The notes: generated by a model not told the origin, from the letters alone. A DNA stretch of 64,000 nucleotides from Bradyrhizobium lablabi (GCF_900141755.1 NZ_LT670844.1:7226501-7290500); one strand, 5' to 3'. Positions 1 through 9,741 are shown, counted from the first letter of the stretch. A program made the numbers and translations.

Positions 1-1
1 G

Positions 2-2044
2 CGGCAGCATGTTGAGCAAATAGCGGCCCATCACGGGCAGCTCCAGCTCTGGGCGGTGAATTGCGCGGACAATTTCGAGAACCGCGCCGCGCTGGTCGGC
101 GCTGAGATGGCCCGCATCGACGGCCGCGATGTCGATGCGATGCGCCTCTATGAGCAGGCCATCGGCTCGGCCCGTGCCAACGGCTTTGTTCACAACGAAG
201 CGCTCGCCAACGAGCTCGCCGCGAGCTTCTACGCGTCGCGTGGCTTCGAGAAGATTGCCCGTGCGTATTTGCAGGACGCCCGCCATGGCTATCTGCGTTG
301 GGGGGCCGACGGCAAGGTGCGACAACTCGAACAGCTTCATCCGCATCTTCGCGACGTACCAGTGCCTGTATCAGCCACCACTACCATTGGCGCGCCCGTC
401 GAGCGGCTGGACGTCGGGACGGTGCTCAAGGCCGCGCAAGCGGTGTCCAGCGAAATCGTCCTCGGTGAGCTCATCAAGACGCTGCTGCGGATCGCGGTCG
501 AACATGCCGGCGCCGGGCGTGGCCTGCTCATTCTGTTCGACGGCGAGGAGCCACGAATCGCGGCGGAAGCGACGACCGGCCGCGGCCAGGTTCAGGTCAT
601 GCTGCGCGAGACGGCCCCGTCAGCGGACGACCTCCCCGAATCCATGCTTCAATACGTGATCCGGACGCGGGAAAGCGTGATCTTAGATGACGCCTTGGCG
701 CAGAATCCGTTCTCGGCGGATGAGCACATTTACCGAAAGCGCGCCCGGTCCATCCTCTGCCTGCCGCTGGTGAAGCAGTCCAAACTGATCGGGGTGCTCT
801 ATCTCGAGAACAACCTGGCGTCGCACGTATTCACGCCCACCCGGATTTTGGTGCTGGAACTGCTGGCGTCGCAAGCAGCGATTTCGCTGGAGAACGCCCG
901 TCTTTATGACGATCTCCGCGAACGGGAGGCCCGGATTCGCCGCCTGGTCGATGCCAATATCATTGGGATCATGATATGGACGGTCGATGGCCGCATCCTG
1001 GAAGCAAATGAAGCGCTACTCGGGATGTTGAGCTATAGCCGTGAGGACCTCGTCTCGGGTGGGATAGGGTGGGCGGAACTGACACCCGCCGAGTGGGTCC
1101 CCGCCGACCAGGATGCGTTGGCCCAGATGAGTACGACCGGAAGCTGCAAGCCGTTTGAGAAGGAATATTTCCGCAAGGACGGTAGCCGCGTTCCCGTGCT
1201 GATCGCCGGCGCGCTGTTTGAGTGGAAACAGGACGAAGGGGTCGCCTTTGTCATCGACATGACCGACCGCAAGCAGGCCGAAGAGAAGCTGCGCGCCAGC
1301 GAACAGCGCCTGCTCGACGCCCTCATGGAGCTCGCTCACGTCAATCGCGTCACCACGATGGGGCAGCTTACCGCCTCTATCGCCCATGAAGTGAACCAGC
1401 CGCTCGCCGCCGTCGTTGCCAACGCGGAGGCTTGTTTGAGCTGGCTCGACCGCGAAACTCCCGATCTGGACGCAGCGCGCCGCTCAGTGAACTGGATTAT
1501 CGACGACGGCAATCGGGCGAGCGAGGTGATCCGGCGCGTCCGGGCGCTGGCGAGAAAGAGCAACCTTGAGAAGGCGCCGCTCGACATCAATGGCGTCATT
1601 AGTGAGACCCTTGGGCTGGTGCAGCGCGAGTTGATCGGTCACCGGGTGTCGCTGCGGACGGAGTTGGCATCCGCGCTACCCGCGGTCCTGGGTGATCGGG
1701 TCCAGTTACAGCAGCTGATTACCAACCTGGTGATGAATGGCATCGAAGCAATGCAATCGGTCACCGATCGGCCGCGCGAACTGGTCGTCCGATCCCACCA
1801 GGACGAGACACAACAAGTGCTCGTAAGCGTGACGGATTGCGGCGTGGGGATCTCCGCCGGGAACGCGGACCGGCTATTTAACGCCTTCTTTACCACCAAA
1901 TCGAGTGGCATGGGCATGGGATTAGCGATCTGCCGTTCGATCGTGGAAGCCCATGGTGGGCGACTATCGGCTTCCGGCAATGAAGGGCCGGGTGCAACCT
2001 TTCAATTCGTCCTGCCCTTGCATCATCACGAGGATGCGTCGTGA
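2..2044 (+). CDS. C-terminal part of a large GAF-PAS sensor histidine kinase (5' end outside window)
   Basis: The frame is open to the left edge, so the start is missing. The first ~100 residues resemble the helical C-terminus of the AAA/STAND module in the fused Ser/Thr kinase-ATPase-histidine kinase proteins of Bradyrhizobium and relatives. A GAF domain follows (about 430-900), then PAS (about 920-1260), HisKA with the phospho-acceptor His at 1385-1387 ([10 protein letters not shown]), and HATPase_c with N box (LVMNGIEAM), G1 (DCGVGI) and G2 (GMGMGLAI). No membrane segment is visible, so this part is cytoplasmic. It overlaps the next gene by 4 bases (GTGA), which pairs it with that FixJ-type regulator. 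The missing N-terminus is inferred from the family. Confidence 0.88.
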   Translation, partial: RQHVEQIAAHHGQLQLWAVNCADNFENRAALVGAEMARIDGRDVDAMRLYEQAIGSARANGFVHNEALANELAASFYASRGFEKIARAYLQDARHGYLRWGADGKVRQLEQLHPHLRDVPVPVSATTTIGAPVERLDVGTVLKAAQAVSSEIVLGELIKTLLRIAVEHAGAGRGLLILFDGEEPRIAAEATTGRGQVQVMLRETAPSADDLPESMLQYVIRTRESVILDDALAQNPFSADEHIYRKRARSILCLPLVKQSKLIGVLYLENNLASHVFTPTRILVLELLASQAAISLENARLYDDLREREARIRRLVDANIIGIMIWTVDGRILEANEALLGMLSYSREDLVSGGIGWAELTPAEWVPADQDALAQMSTTGSCKPFEKEYFRKDGSRVPVLIAGALFEWKQDEGVAFVIDMTDRKQAEEKLRASEQRLLDALMELAHVNRVTTMGQLTASIAHEVNQPLAAVVANAEACLSWLDRETPDLDAARRSVNWIIDDGNRASEVIRRVRALARKSNLEKAPLDINGVISETLGLVQRELIGHRVSLRTELASALPAVLGDRVQLQQLITNLVMNGIEAMQSVTDRPRELVVRSHQDETQQVLVSVTDCGVGISAGNADRLFNAFFTTKSSGMGMGLAICRSIVEAHGGRLSASGNEGPGATFQFVLPLHHHEDAS

Positions 2045-2715
2045 CCGAGCGTCCCAAAACATCGCATGGACCTACGGGCGCCAAGGAACCGATCGTGTTC
2101 GTTATCGACGATGACGAATCGATGCGCAGGGCGCTCACCAATCTTTTTCAATCGGTGGGATTGCAGGTCGAGGCGTTCGGTTCGGCGCCGGAATTGCTGC
2201 AGAGAAAGCTTCCGGATGTTGCCAGTTGCCTGGTGCTCGACATCAGATTGCCGGGAGTGAGCGGGCTGGACTTCCAATCCGAATTAGCCAAGTCGAACAT
2301 TCACATTCCGATCATCTTCATGACCGGCCATGGCGATATTCCGATGACCGTCAGGGCCATGAAGGGCGGAGCGGTCGATTTCCTGACCAAGCCGTTTCGC
2401 GATCAGGATATGCTCGATTCCGTGGTGGCGGCCATTGAACGGGACCGGAAGAGGCGCGAAGCCGATAAAATCGTCGCGAACCTGCAGGCGCTGTTTGAGA
2501 CCCTGACCCCGCGGGAGCGGGACGTTTTGGCCTTGGTCGCTTCCGGCCTCATGAACAAGCAGGTAGCGGCGCAGCTGGGACTTGCCGAGATTACCGTTAA
2601 GATCCATCGGGGCCATATCATGAAGAAAATGGGCGCCAGATCGTTGGCCGATTTGGTCAGAATGGCCGAGACGCTCGGGGTTCATCGCCCCAAGCCCTCG
2701 GACCTGCAAACCTAA
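2041..2715 (+). CDS. FixJ/NarL-type response regulator
   Basis: 224 residues. The N-terminal receiver has the acidic pocket (IDDDES), the phospho-acceptor Asp in LVLDIRLPG, the Thr of FMTGHGD and the Lys of LTKPF. The C-terminal LuxR-type HTH reads [15 protein letters not shown] with the recognition helix in [16 protein letters not shown]. The GTG start overlaps the stop of the upstream kinase and has GAGGA before it, so the two are translationally coupled and very likely cognate. It should act as a transcription activator after phosphorylation. Targets are not evident; the receiver resembles FixJ/TodT-type regulators. Confidence 0.93.
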   Translation: MTERPKTSHGPTGAKEPIVFVIDDDESMRRALTNLFQSVGLQVEAFGSAPELLQRKLPDVASCLVLDIRLPGVSGLDFQSELAKSNIHIPIIFMTGHGDIPMTVRAMKGGAVDFLTKPFRDQDMLDSVVAAIERDRKRREADKIVANLQALFETLTPRERDVLALVASGLMNKQVAAQLGLAEITVKIHRGHIMKKMGARSLADLVRMAETLGVHRPKPSDLQT

Positions 2716-2807
2716 GTATATTTTACAATCTCGATTCCTAGCGACATCTTATGAACGGGCCGATGCGCTACCGCAAGCGCTCTGTTCCGGCGTTAGGAAG
2801 GACCGTC

Positions 2808-3197
2808 TTGTCAACGTTTTCGGTTATCTCCGTCATTGACGATGATGCATCTGTCCGTGCCGCGACGACCAATCTTCTGAACTCGCACGGCTATGTCGTC
2901 CACACATTTGCGTCGGCCGAGGAGTTCTTGCGGTCGACCCATCTGGATGACACGTCCTGTGTCGTTGCGGATGTCCAGATGCCGGGCATGAGCGGCGTGG
3001 ACCTGCTAACCCACTTACGCAGCCAGGGTTACCTCGCGCCGTTCATTTTCATCACGGCCTTTCCCGAGGAAAGCGTCCGCGACCGGGCGCTGAAGGAGGG
3101 AGCGATTTGCTTCCTGGCCAAGCCCTTTGCGGGACCCAGCTTGATCAAGTGCCTCACTGCGGCGTTGAAGGGAGGTCGCGGCTGTACCGGCAGCTAA
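2808..3197 (+). CDS. Stand-alone receiver-domain response regulator
   Basis: A receiver domain only (129 residues): VIDDDASVR acidic pocket, phospho-acceptor Asp in VVADVQMPGMSG, and Lys in FLAKPF. There is no output domain. I chose the TTG at 2808 because AGGAAGG lies 6 bases before it (2795-2801). An ATG at 2751 is in frame but has no ribosome site and would add 19 unlike residues. It follows the FixJ-type gene and precedes a HAMP kinase, so it may be a phosphate sink or relay between the two kinases (inference). Confidence 0.85.
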   Translation: MSTFSVISVIDDDASVRAATTNLLNSHGYVVHTFASAEEFLRSTHLDDTSCVVADVQMPGMSGVDLLTHLRSQGYLAPFIFITAFPEESVRDRALKEGAICFLAKPFAGPSLIKCLTAALKGGRGCTGS

Positions 3198-3431
3198 GAT
3201 GGGTGCGCACCGGCGTCGCTTCGTGCACGCCTCCTGTAATCGCTTTTAGAGTGCTATCGCCTTCCATGGACGGCTTCTCCCGCTGCTAAACCAAGGTATA
3301 GGGCGCCCAAACCAACACGACATTGGAATCAACCTCCGTAGGATCGAGTCACTCGCCTTGATCGGATTAGGTTGGCATCGGGCGCCGGACCCAGCAATGC
3401 GCCGGGCCAGTGTTACGCCAGGGGTTGAACC

Positions 3432-4904
3432 ATGTCGACGAAGTCGTTGCCGCTTCGGTCCAAGCCTCGCGGGCATTCCCAAGGGCATGCGGAAAAGGTC
3501 GGCGTCTCCGCGATCTCAGGGTGGAATGACCTCACGCAACTACCCGAGTTCACGCGCTCCACGACGCTGCGATGGACGTTGTTGGTGGCGGGCCTGTTTG
3601 CGGTTTTCACCGTTGCGTTGCTGGGGTTTGTCTACCTGAAAATGAAACATGACTTGACGATGCGATCCGACCGGATGATCGCCTCGCAGATTGGCGTCCT
3701 GGCCGAGCTGTCGTCCGAGCGGAGGCTGGATGCGATCAATGAGGACATCAAGCAGGATCCCGGTCGCGTCCGGCTCGCAGGCTTGTTCGGACCGGATGGC
3801 CGCAGAGTAGCGGGCAATCTGGAACGCCTGCCAGCCGATCTCAGGACCGGTGATACCGTACAAAACACCGTCGTCGACCGGTTGGATGAGAGCGGTCCGG
3901 AGAAGCAGGCGGCCCGCCTGATCTCACGCAGCCTGGCAAACGGCGACATCCTGGTGATTGGACGAAATGTCGCTGAAGTCAGCGAGATCGCAGAGGTCGT
4001 CGGCGGGGTCCTCGCGCTTGGTTTGTTTCCCGCCGTGCTTCTTTGCCTTGCGGTGGGCCTGTCGTTGAGCGCGCGGGCCCGCAAGCGTGTCGGTGAAGTC
4101 AACGAGCGGGTACAGCGTATCGTCGCCGGCAATTTGCGCGAGCGATTGCCGCATCGGAATACCGCCGATCCCTTCTCCGAGCTTGCCACGATCGTCAATG
4201 GCATGCTCGACGAGATGGAAACGCTGATCCACTCCCTTGCAGGCGTTGGCAACAACATCGCGCACGACCTGCGCACTCCACTAACCCGGGCGCGGCTGAC
4301 GTTGGAGCGCGGTCGCAGCAACGCTACGACACTAGAGCAGCTACAGGCGGTTGCGGACAAGACAATAGAGGGACTCGATCAATCCTTATCCATCATTACT
4401 GCCATTCTGCGGCTGGCGGAAATTGAGAAAAATGAGCGATCGGCCGGCTTTGGCCAAGTCGCGCTCCCCGATCTCATCCGTGAAGTGGCCGACATGTACG
4501 AACCGATCGCGGAAGACAAGGGTGTCAGCCTGATGATCGATGCGCCGCACGAGCTAAGCGTGCATGCTGACCGGGATCTACTGATCGAGGCGGTCGCCAA
4601 CCTCGTCGACAATGCCGTAAAATATACGCCGGCCGGCGGACGGGTGGAAATCGGACTGGTGCGCGGCGACGGCGAAAACATCGTGCGCGTCAAGGACACC
4701 GGTGTCGGCATCAGCGAACACGAACGCGACGCCGTATTAAGGCGTTTCTACCGGTCGGATCGAATTAAACACACGACAGGCCTGGGCCTTGGCCTCAACC
4801 TGGTAGCCGCAATCGTAAAGTTGCACGGCTTCCGGTTCACGATCGTTCCGGGGTCCGGGTGCGTGGTCGAGATCGGATGTCCGTGCGCACCGATACCAGC
4901 GTGA
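3432..4904 (+). CDS. Membrane sensor histidine kinase with HAMP domain
   Basis: 490 residues. Transmembrane segments lie at about residues 45-66 and 185-208 and bracket a ~120-residue periplasmic sensor. HAMP follows (about 208-265), then HisKA with the phospho-acceptor His at 4263-4265 (HDLRTPLTR), and HATPase_c with LVDNAVKYTP, DTGVGIS and GLGLGLNL. The architecture is that of EnvZ/BaeS/QseC-like kinases, which normally pair with OmpR-type regulators. None is adjacent; the nearest regulator is the output-less receiver at 2808-3197, so this kinase is either an orphan or works with that protein. AGGGG precedes the ATG. The next gene is convergent. Confidence 0.9.
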   Translation: MSTKSLPLRSKPRGHSQGHAEKVGVSAISGWNDLTQLPEFTRSTTLRWTLLVAGLFAVFTVALLGFVYLKMKHDLTMRSDRMIASQIGVLAELSSERRLDAINEDIKQDPGRVRLAGLFGPDGRRVAGNLERLPADLRTGDTVQNTVVDRLDESGPEKQAARLISRSLANGDILVIGRNVAEVSEIAEVVGGVLALGLFPAVLLCLAVGLSLSARARKRVGEVNERVQRIVAGNLRERLPHRNTADPFSELATIVNGMLDEMETLIHSLAGVGNNIAHDLRTPLTRARLTLERGRSNATTLEQLQAVADKTIEGLDQSLSIITAILRLAEIEKNERSAGFGQVALPDLIREVADMYEPIAEDKGVSLMIDAPHELSVHADRDLLIEAVANLVDNAVKYTPAGGRVEIGLVRGDGENIVRVKDTGVGISEHERDAVLRRFYRSDRIKHTTGLGLGLNLVAAIVKLHGFRFTIVPGSGCVVEIGCPCAPIPA

Positions 4905-4935
4905 ACCGCCGGGGCCACCCAGAAGGTGTTCTGCG

Positions 4936-6123
4936 CTAGATCGTTCGCGCTACGGCGGGAATCCTTCGTAACAACAGCGTTAGCGCCCAGCTCATCGATA
5001 GCGTTCCGGTGAACACGATGGCGAATTTCACGAAGGCCGGGAAGGGTGGATCGTAGACGATGTATTGCAGCCAGATCAGGAAAACGAAATGCACGAGATA
5101 GATGCCATAGGCGGAGGGCCGCATCGCGTCGAGCAGCCCGAGCGGGGACCGGGCAAAGCGCAGGAATACCGCAGGGATCGTGAACGTCATCGCTGCTGAG
5201 AACATCGCGAAGGCAAGACCATAGGCGGTATGCCACCATAATGGCGGCGAATTGAAATCCTCCAGCCAATTGTGGTGCGCGTAGACCAGAAGCAGGATCA
5301 CGCCATAAAAGACAAACGCAAAGGCAAGCCACACAACCCAGCGCTTGGCCAGCGCCCCATTCTCGGCGAGCACTCCCGTTTTTAGGTTGACCGCACCGAC
5401 GCCGACCCCGGTCAAGAAATATCCGGCATAGAGCAGGATACGGCTGGTCTGGATCGGGAGCGGATAGTGGCCGGGCACCAGCCAGGATGTATCGCCAAAC
5501 ATCACGCGCATCGGCAGATAGATAATGACCGTGAGGGTCAGGAATGCGGCGAAAGCGGTCATCGGCCGCTCGTGCAGGGTTGCGATGAGCTGTCCGAATG
5601 TCTCGATCAGCCGAGGCGCCGCAGCCCACAACAGAGCGGCGATCGCATCAAGCGCCAGCAATACCCACAAGAACCATGCGGACCCCGAGGGCCAGGGGCC
5701 GATGGTCAACGTGTTCCACCAGAAATGCAAAAAATTGGAATCAATCGCGGCTTGGGGATTATGGCGCAGAAAGGTCGGATAATAGGCGATCGGCATCACG
5801 ACGAAGATCGAGATCAGAAACGGCACACCCAGCCGCCAGGCACGGTTGGCCAGGAAGTTCGCGGGTCGTCTGCGCGCCAGACTGTCATGAACGAACAATC
5901 CGGAAATGAAAAACATGCAGGCCATGAAGAAACTGTCGTTGAACAGGACGATCAGGTCGAACCCCAGCCAGCGCATCCGGTCGGCATTGCCGAAATAGGT
6001 GTAATTGATGACCGAGTGGTGCAGCACCACCAGCAGCGTGATAAAGCTGCGCGCGCGATCCAGCGGAACGATGCGTTCCACCGTCAGCACCGTCTGTGGG
6101 CCGCTGTCGGGTTTTCGCAGCAT
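4936..6123 (-). CDS. Acyltransferase 3 family integral membrane protein
   Basis: 395 residues with about ten hydrophobic helices. The N-terminal LDRARSFITLLVVLHHS carries the His of the acyltransferase-3 (OafA/OpgC-like) family, and FFISGLFVHDSLARR is a typical second-helix pattern. These proteins move acyl groups to periplasmic glucans, O-antigen or other glycans; the substrate here cannot be told. The ATG at 6123 has a GGGGG stretch upstream. It is the last of three same-strand genes, 20 bp after the DoxDA-like gene, and so probably in the operon started at 8091. Confidence 0.85.
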   Translation of the reverse strand: MLRKPDSGPQTVLTVERIVPLDRARSFITLLVVLHHSVINYTYFGNADRMRWLGFDLIVLFNDSFFMACMFFISGLFVHDSLARRRPANFLANRAWRLGVPFLISIFVVMPIAYYPTFLRHNPQAAIDSNFLHFWWNTLTIGPWPSGSAWFLWVLLALDAIAALLWAAAPRLIETFGQLIATLHERPMTAFAAFLTLTVIIYLPMRVMFGDTSWLVPGHYPLPIQTSRILLYAGYFLTGVGVGAVNLKTGVLAENGALAKRWVVWLAFAFVFYGVILLLVYAHHNWLEDFNSPPLWWHTAYGLAFAMFSAAMTFTIPAVFLRFARSPLGLLDAMRPSAYGIYLVHFVFLIWLQYIVYDPPFPAFVKFAIVFTGTLSMSWALTLLLRRIPAVARTI

Positions 6124-6145
6124 CAAATGCCCCCGCTCTTCGACC

Positions 6146-7294
6146 CTACCCCGTTCTGACCGCGACGTCGAACGTATTGCCGTTGACGGTGCGTAGCTGC
6201 AATGTGGCGACGTTATGGAGGCTGTCGGTGTTGACGCCGCTTGGGGCGGGCAATGTTATCGTCGCCATCGCCCCCACTTGCGCCCGCAGCCCGAACGGAC
6301 CCGGTACAAAGCGGTTGTAGGCGAACTCGTTGTTGATCGCGGAAGCCGGCAGGTGACTCAGCGCGCTGCCGTCCCATTGCTCGAGCACGATGCCGTCATG
6401 GGATCTGAGCACCGCGGTCATCACGTTGGAAGGGGCTGCCGGCGTGCCGCCATCGAGATAGGCATGAAACCGCACCGCGCCGTTCGGAAGCAGAACGCCA
6501 TCCGTCAGGCTGAGATGATGCTTGCCGGGGCTAACCGGGCCGCCATGAAACGGCGTGAGGACCGAGCCGCGATAGTAATTATAGGTTGCGACATTGAAGA
6601 CGACAGTCGCCGCAAACACCACCAGCGCGAGCTTTTGAAAGGTGGCGCTCCGCACCGGAAGCGGCAAGGCGCCGGACATCCAGCGAAACCACCCCCGTCC
6701 GGCGAGCACCGGCTTGCGCGCCAGCAGCACATTGTCCAGCGAGAATGCGCCGCTGCCGCCAAGCATCAGGGTGGCACCGATCGCCAGATTGCAGGCTGCC
6801 ATGGTCCATTCATCGATGCAGGTTGCGCCCTGCCATCCGAACATCAGCATCAGCGCGACCGAGAGGCCGATCGAGACCAGCGCCGCGACTCGCGTGAGAA
6901 AACCCGCCATCAAGAACAGTCCGGTAACCAGCTCGGCCGCGCTGAACAGGATCAGCGAGACATAGAGAAGATAAAAATGATGCAGGAGAAAGGCGATGAT
7001 ATGGTCGGTTCCCAGTAACGCCCCCGGCATCGCCGATTGGAATTTGTTCGCCATCCAGCTCGCCGCGTTCGGATCGAGCTTGGCGGGCGCATAGATGAAG
7101 CGGCGCGATCCGCCGCCCCAATAGATGAATCCTTGAATGAAGCGGATAGAAAGCAGCGCCAGTGCCGCGATGCGCAGCGTGTCCGCCTTGCTGCGGTGGG
7201 CGGCTGGATTGGCGGCTGAGGCCGTGCCGTCGAGCATAAGCGTGGACATGGTGATTTCCCGTCGTGACGGCTTCAGGTTTGCGCTGGTGGGCAT
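6146..7294 (-). CDS. doxDA: DoxD/DoxA fusion, thiosulfate:quinone oxidoreductase-like membrane protein
   Basis: 382 residues. The N-terminal half has four membrane helices of the DoxX/DoxD type (FIQGFIYWGGGSRRF, then GLFLMAGFLTRVA). The C-terminal half has one more helix (VVFAATVVFNVATYNYYRG) and a periplasmic DoxA-like beta domain. In Acidianus, DoxD and DoxA are separate subunits of the enzyme that oxidises thiosulfate to tetrathionate with quinone; fused bacterial forms exist. The first ATG (7294) overlaps the upstream stop as TAATG. An internal ATG at 7249 has GGGAAA before it and is equally possible. It is coupled to the Tat-exported DsrE-like gene, which supports a sulfur role. Thiosulfate as substrate is inferred from the family. 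Confidence 0.75.
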   Translation of the reverse strand: MPTSANLKPSRREITMSTLMLDGTASAANPAAHRSKADTLRIAALALLSIRFIQGFIYWGGGSRRFIYAPAKLDPNAASWMANKFQSAMPGALLGTDHIIAFLLHHFYLLYVSLILFSAAELVTGLFLMAGFLTRVAALVSIGLSVALMLMFGWQGATCIDEWTMAACNLAIGATLMLGGSGAFSLDNVLLARKPVLAGRGWFRWMSGALPLPVRSATFQKLALVVFAATVVFNVATYNYYRGSVLTPFHGGPVSPGKHHLSLTDGVLLPNGAVRFHAYLDGGTPAAPSNVMTAVLRSHDGIVLEQWDGSALSHLPASAINNEFAYNRFVPGPFGLRAQVGAMATITLPAPSGVNTDSLHNVATLQLRTVNGNTFDVAVRTG

Positions 7295-8091
7295 TACGTT
7301 GCGTAGTGAAAGCCGGCCTGCTGCAATTCGGGTAGCGTGCCGACAGCTCCGGGGATCAGGACCGCGCCATCCACCAGATGGTTGGTCAATTCGGCCGCGA
7401 GCGCGCCATGCGAGAGCTTGTCAGGATTGACGCCGGTCTTGATGAGGGCTGCTGCCTGTTCCCAGATTGCATTGTGGCAGGCCATGAAAACCACGCCGCG
7501 CCGCATCAGCGCCGGTATCGAATTATCTTCACCGGAGAAGGCTCCCGCCGGATCCTCATAGTCCGCGGGATCGGCGGACGCTGCTTTCTTCTCGATGATC
7601 GGCGTATTGGTCTTGAACTCGTCGCCCGCCAGCTCGGTGAGCCGATACTTGTCCCACGTGGCCTGGTCGTAGAGCGCGAGAAGCGCCGTACCGTGGGTCA
7701 CCGACACTGTGAGGAAATCCGGATGTTTGAACGACCAGATCTGCGTATTGAGCGCGGTGCGCATGAAGTTCAGCCAGGGACTTGCGATCGCGGTATTGTC
7801 CCAGACCTGCTTGGGCACGGGTTTGTAGGAGAGCACTTCCGTCAAGGCTTCGTCATCCCATTGCTCCCGGTGGTTCAGGATCATCGGCACGGTCTTGAAA
7901 TCGCGGCGGCGGGGTGCCTGCGCGAGACGCTTCTTCAGCGCCTCAAGATGCGTAGCACCTGGTGGCGTCAACGCGGGTTCGACAGCGGCCGCCGCGGGCC
8001 TGGCTCCCGCCGACGCGAAGCCGATCGCGCTCGTCGCCATGCTCAAGGCGAGCGTTCTCAATACCTCCCTTCTTTCGCTGATGATGCTCAT
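7294..8091 (-). CDS. Tat-exported DsrE-like protein
   Basis: 265 residues. The N-terminus has an RR signal (SERREVLRTLA) and a hydrophobic stretch ending near PAAAA, so Tat export is likely. The C-terminus follows the DsrE/DsrF pattern: a Cys in VVFMACHNAIWEQ, then a Val/Ile-rich strand (DGAVLIPGAVG) and LQQAGFHY at the end. DsrE-type proteins carry sulfur or persulfide on such a Cys. Coupling by TAATG to the DoxDA-like oxidoreductase suggests a periplasmic sulfur-handling pair. A copy of the recurrent box ends 57 bp before the start. The exact reaction is unknown. Confidence 0.72.
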   Translation of the reverse strand: MSIISERREVLRTLALSMATSAIGFASAGARPAAAAVEPALTPPGATHLEALKKRLAQAPRRRDFKTVPMILNHREQWDDEALTEVLSYKPVPKQVWDNTAIASPWLNFMRTALNTQIWSFKHPDFLTVSVTHGTALLALYDQATWDKYRLTELAGDEFKTNTPIIEKKAASADPADYEDPAGAFSGEDNSIPALMRRGVVFMACHNAIWEQAAALIKTGVNPDKLSHGALAAELTNHLVDGAVLIPGAVGTLPELQQAGFHYAT

Positions 8092-8147
8092 GGGCCTTCA
8101 TCTCCCGACGATCATCTTCAGAAAGATACGCCGCGGGACCTCTCAAG

Positions 8148-8167
8148 ACCAATAAATCCTTTTTTAT
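8148..8167 (-). promoter_or_regulatory. Recurrent box, copy 1 (before DsrE-like/DoxDA operon)
   Basis: On the minus strand it reads ATAAA-N5-ATTTA-TTGGT. It ends 57 bp before the ATG at 8091. A CGTATCT hexamer-like string lies at element positions 38-44, where a -10 would be expected if the box overlaps the -35. Confidence 0.65.
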
Positions 8168-8284
8168 AATAATCGAGTTTGGCTGGTCTTGCGCTATTCC
8201 AGCTCGCCTTCGAAGCATTGGCTTGATTGTCGTCACGGGCAGCCTGGCTCCGTCCACGGGCCACGAGCAAACGGAGCTAACAAA

Positions 8285-8863
8285 ATGAAACTTGCATCTG
8301 CACCAGGTCGTATCGTCAGCCTCGGCCTAGCCTGCGTTCTGGTTTGCTCGGCCGGCGCCGTAGTCGCTACGGCGCAGACGAGCACACCGCCGGAGCTACC
8401 GGCGACACTCAACGCCGTGGATTTTAATTTTGTCGGTCAAGCGAACCTGGGCGCGCCGTTCCAGATCGATTCCGGCCGGCTTGCGGAAACCAAGGGCACG
8501 AGCGAAGCGATCCGCGGTTACGCCCATCTGATGGTAACCAGCCATATTCCGGTCGTCGATGCGCTGAACGTGATCCTCAAGCAGAAAGCCGTCACTCCGT
8601 CGAACACGCTTTTGCACGGCGCCTACAACGCCATGATTGCCACGCTCGAGGCGGATCGTCGCGCCGCGTTTGACCGCGACTATTTGAGCGGTCAGGTCGA
8701 GTATCAAAAAGGAAACGCGGCGTTGTTCGAACAGGAGATCCAGAACGGCAGCGATCCCGACCTCAAGGAGTTTGCGCGCAAAACCCTGCCGAAGATCGTG
8801 GATCACTTGCAGCGCGCCGAAAAGCTTGCCGCCGCAGCGGGCGTACACATCGCCTCGAAATGA
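8285..8863 (+). CDS. Secreted DUF4142-family protein
   Basis: 192 residues: a signal peptide (GLACVLVCSAGAVVATAQ), then a helical domain of the DUF4142 type with the usual opening (LNAVDFNFVGQANLGAPFQIDSGRLA), a His-rich helix region and a C-terminal LPKIVDHLQRAEKLA. The fold is ferritin-like in related proteins; no function is established. I chose the ATG at 8285 because GGAG precedes it; the frame extends 32 codons upstream without signal-like sequence. It runs away from the DsrE gene. Confidence 0.82.
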   Translation: MKLASAPGRIVSLGLACVLVCSAGAVVATAQTSTPPELPATLNAVDFNFVGQANLGAPFQIDSGRLAETKGTSEAIRGYAHLMVTSHIPVVDALNVILKQKAVTPSNTLLHGAYNAMIATLEADRRAAFDRDYLSGQVEYQKGNAALFEQEIQNGSDPDLKEFARKTLPKIVDHLQRAEKLAAAAGVHIASK

Positions 8864-8916
8864 GGCTCGATGGACTGACGGACTGAGCCCGTAAACCGTT
8901 GTGAAGGGAAACCACA

Positions 8917-9405
8917 ATGCGCATCGCCATCGCGAGCGTCGTCGTGCTCGGAGCAGTTGCGTTGCTCCCGCCGGCCGCGGCCGCGCCATTTGCAGAAAAG
9001 AAAGTTCTGACCCTGGAGATTCCGCGAAAGATCGTCGCGACAGCTGAGCAGGAGGCGGCGCGCGATCACCTGGCGGGAGTTATAGCGGTTGTCGACGACG
9101 GTGGGTGGCCGATCCTGATCGAGCGCATGGACCATGCCGCCTATCTCGCCAGCGTGGAACTTGCCCCCGGCAAGGCTCGAACGGCCGCGCTGTTCAAGAA
9201 ACCCAGCCAGGCGCTGGAGGACGCGATCAACCACGGTCGCGTCGCGGCCGTCACGGCGCAGGGGTTTACCGAGATGCAAGGCGGGCTTCCGATCGTTGTC
9301 GACGGCGAGGTGATCGGTGCCATCGGCGCGAGCTTCGATACGCCGGAGCACGACGTGCAAATCGCGCAGGCTGGGCTGGCAGCGGTCCCTCGTCCCCGCG
9401 ACTAA
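8917..9405 (+). CDS. Secreted HbpS/GlcG-like (DUF336) protein
   Basis: 162 residues with a signal peptide (VVVLGAVALLPPAAAAP). The mature part is the HbpS/GlcG fold: AGVIAVVDDGGWPILIERMD, then KARTAALFKKPSQALE and GGLPIVVDGEVIGAIGAS. Some family members bind heme or act as redox sensors; others are glycolate-utilisation accessory proteins. A second member lies at 51632-52117. AAGGGAA precedes the ATG. It follows the DUF4142 gene by 53 bp and is probably co-transcribed with it. Confidence 0.85.
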   Translation: MRIAIASVVVLGAVALLPPAAAAPFAEKKVLTLEIPRKIVATAEQEAARDHLAGVIAVVDDGGWPILIERMDHAAYLASVELAPGKARTAALFKKPSQALEDAINHGRVAAVTAQGFTEMQGGLPIVVDGEVIGAIGASFDTPEHDVQIAQAGLAAVPRPRD

Positions 9406-9417
9406 AGCGAAGTGCTT

Positions 9418-9437
9418 CTAAAGCCGAATTTAATGGC
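9418..9437 (+). promoter_or_regulatory. Recurrent box, copy 2 (before small secreted protein)
   Basis: Reads CTAAA-N5-ATTTA-ATGGC. It ends 56 bp before the ATG at 9493. The paralogous gene at 47642 carries the same kind of box at nearly the same distance (55 bp). Confidence 0.75.
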
Positions 9438-9492
9438 ATACCTGCAGCCGCCTTCCCATGTGGTGCTCATATCGTCCAGCCAGGAGACCAAC

Positions 9493-9741
9493 ATGAAATT
9501 CGCATTGATCGGCGCTATCGCGGTTGCGGCGGCAGCTTTCGCAGTGCCCGTTATGGCGCAACCCGTTGTCGAAGACCCCGGCTATTGCGCGCAATTCTAT
9601 CCGAACGCAAATTGCCAGAACTTCGGACCGGGCAACCCGTATACCGATAGCCGCTATTATCACAGCGATCCGATGGCGACGACGCAGGCGGCCGAGGCCA
9701 ATGCCTACCGTTATCATGGCGGACCGAAATACAACGATTGA
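9493..9741 (+). CDS. Small secreted protein, paralogue of 47642-47878
   Basis: 82 residues: a signal peptide (MKFALIGAIAVAAAAFA, cleavage near VMAQ), then a short Cys/Asn/Pro-rich mature part with PVVEDPGYCAQFYPNANC and FGPGNPYTD. The paralogue shares the signal peptide and the pattern PVV.NPG.CAQ.YP.ANCQN.GPGNPYTD. CAGGAGACCAAC lies directly before the ATG in a context nearly identical to the paralogue. No known domain is recognised; two conserved Cys suggest a disulfide in the periplasm. Confidence 0.8.
   Translation: MKFALIGAIAVAAAAFAVPVMAQPVVEDPGYCAQFYPNANCQNFGPGNPYTDSRYYHSDPMATTQAAEANAYRYHGGPKYND

Noticed and set aside
3286..3304. CTAAA-N5-GTATA-GGGC before the HAMP kinase.
   Set aside because: The right half is poor; a single weak hit outside the island.
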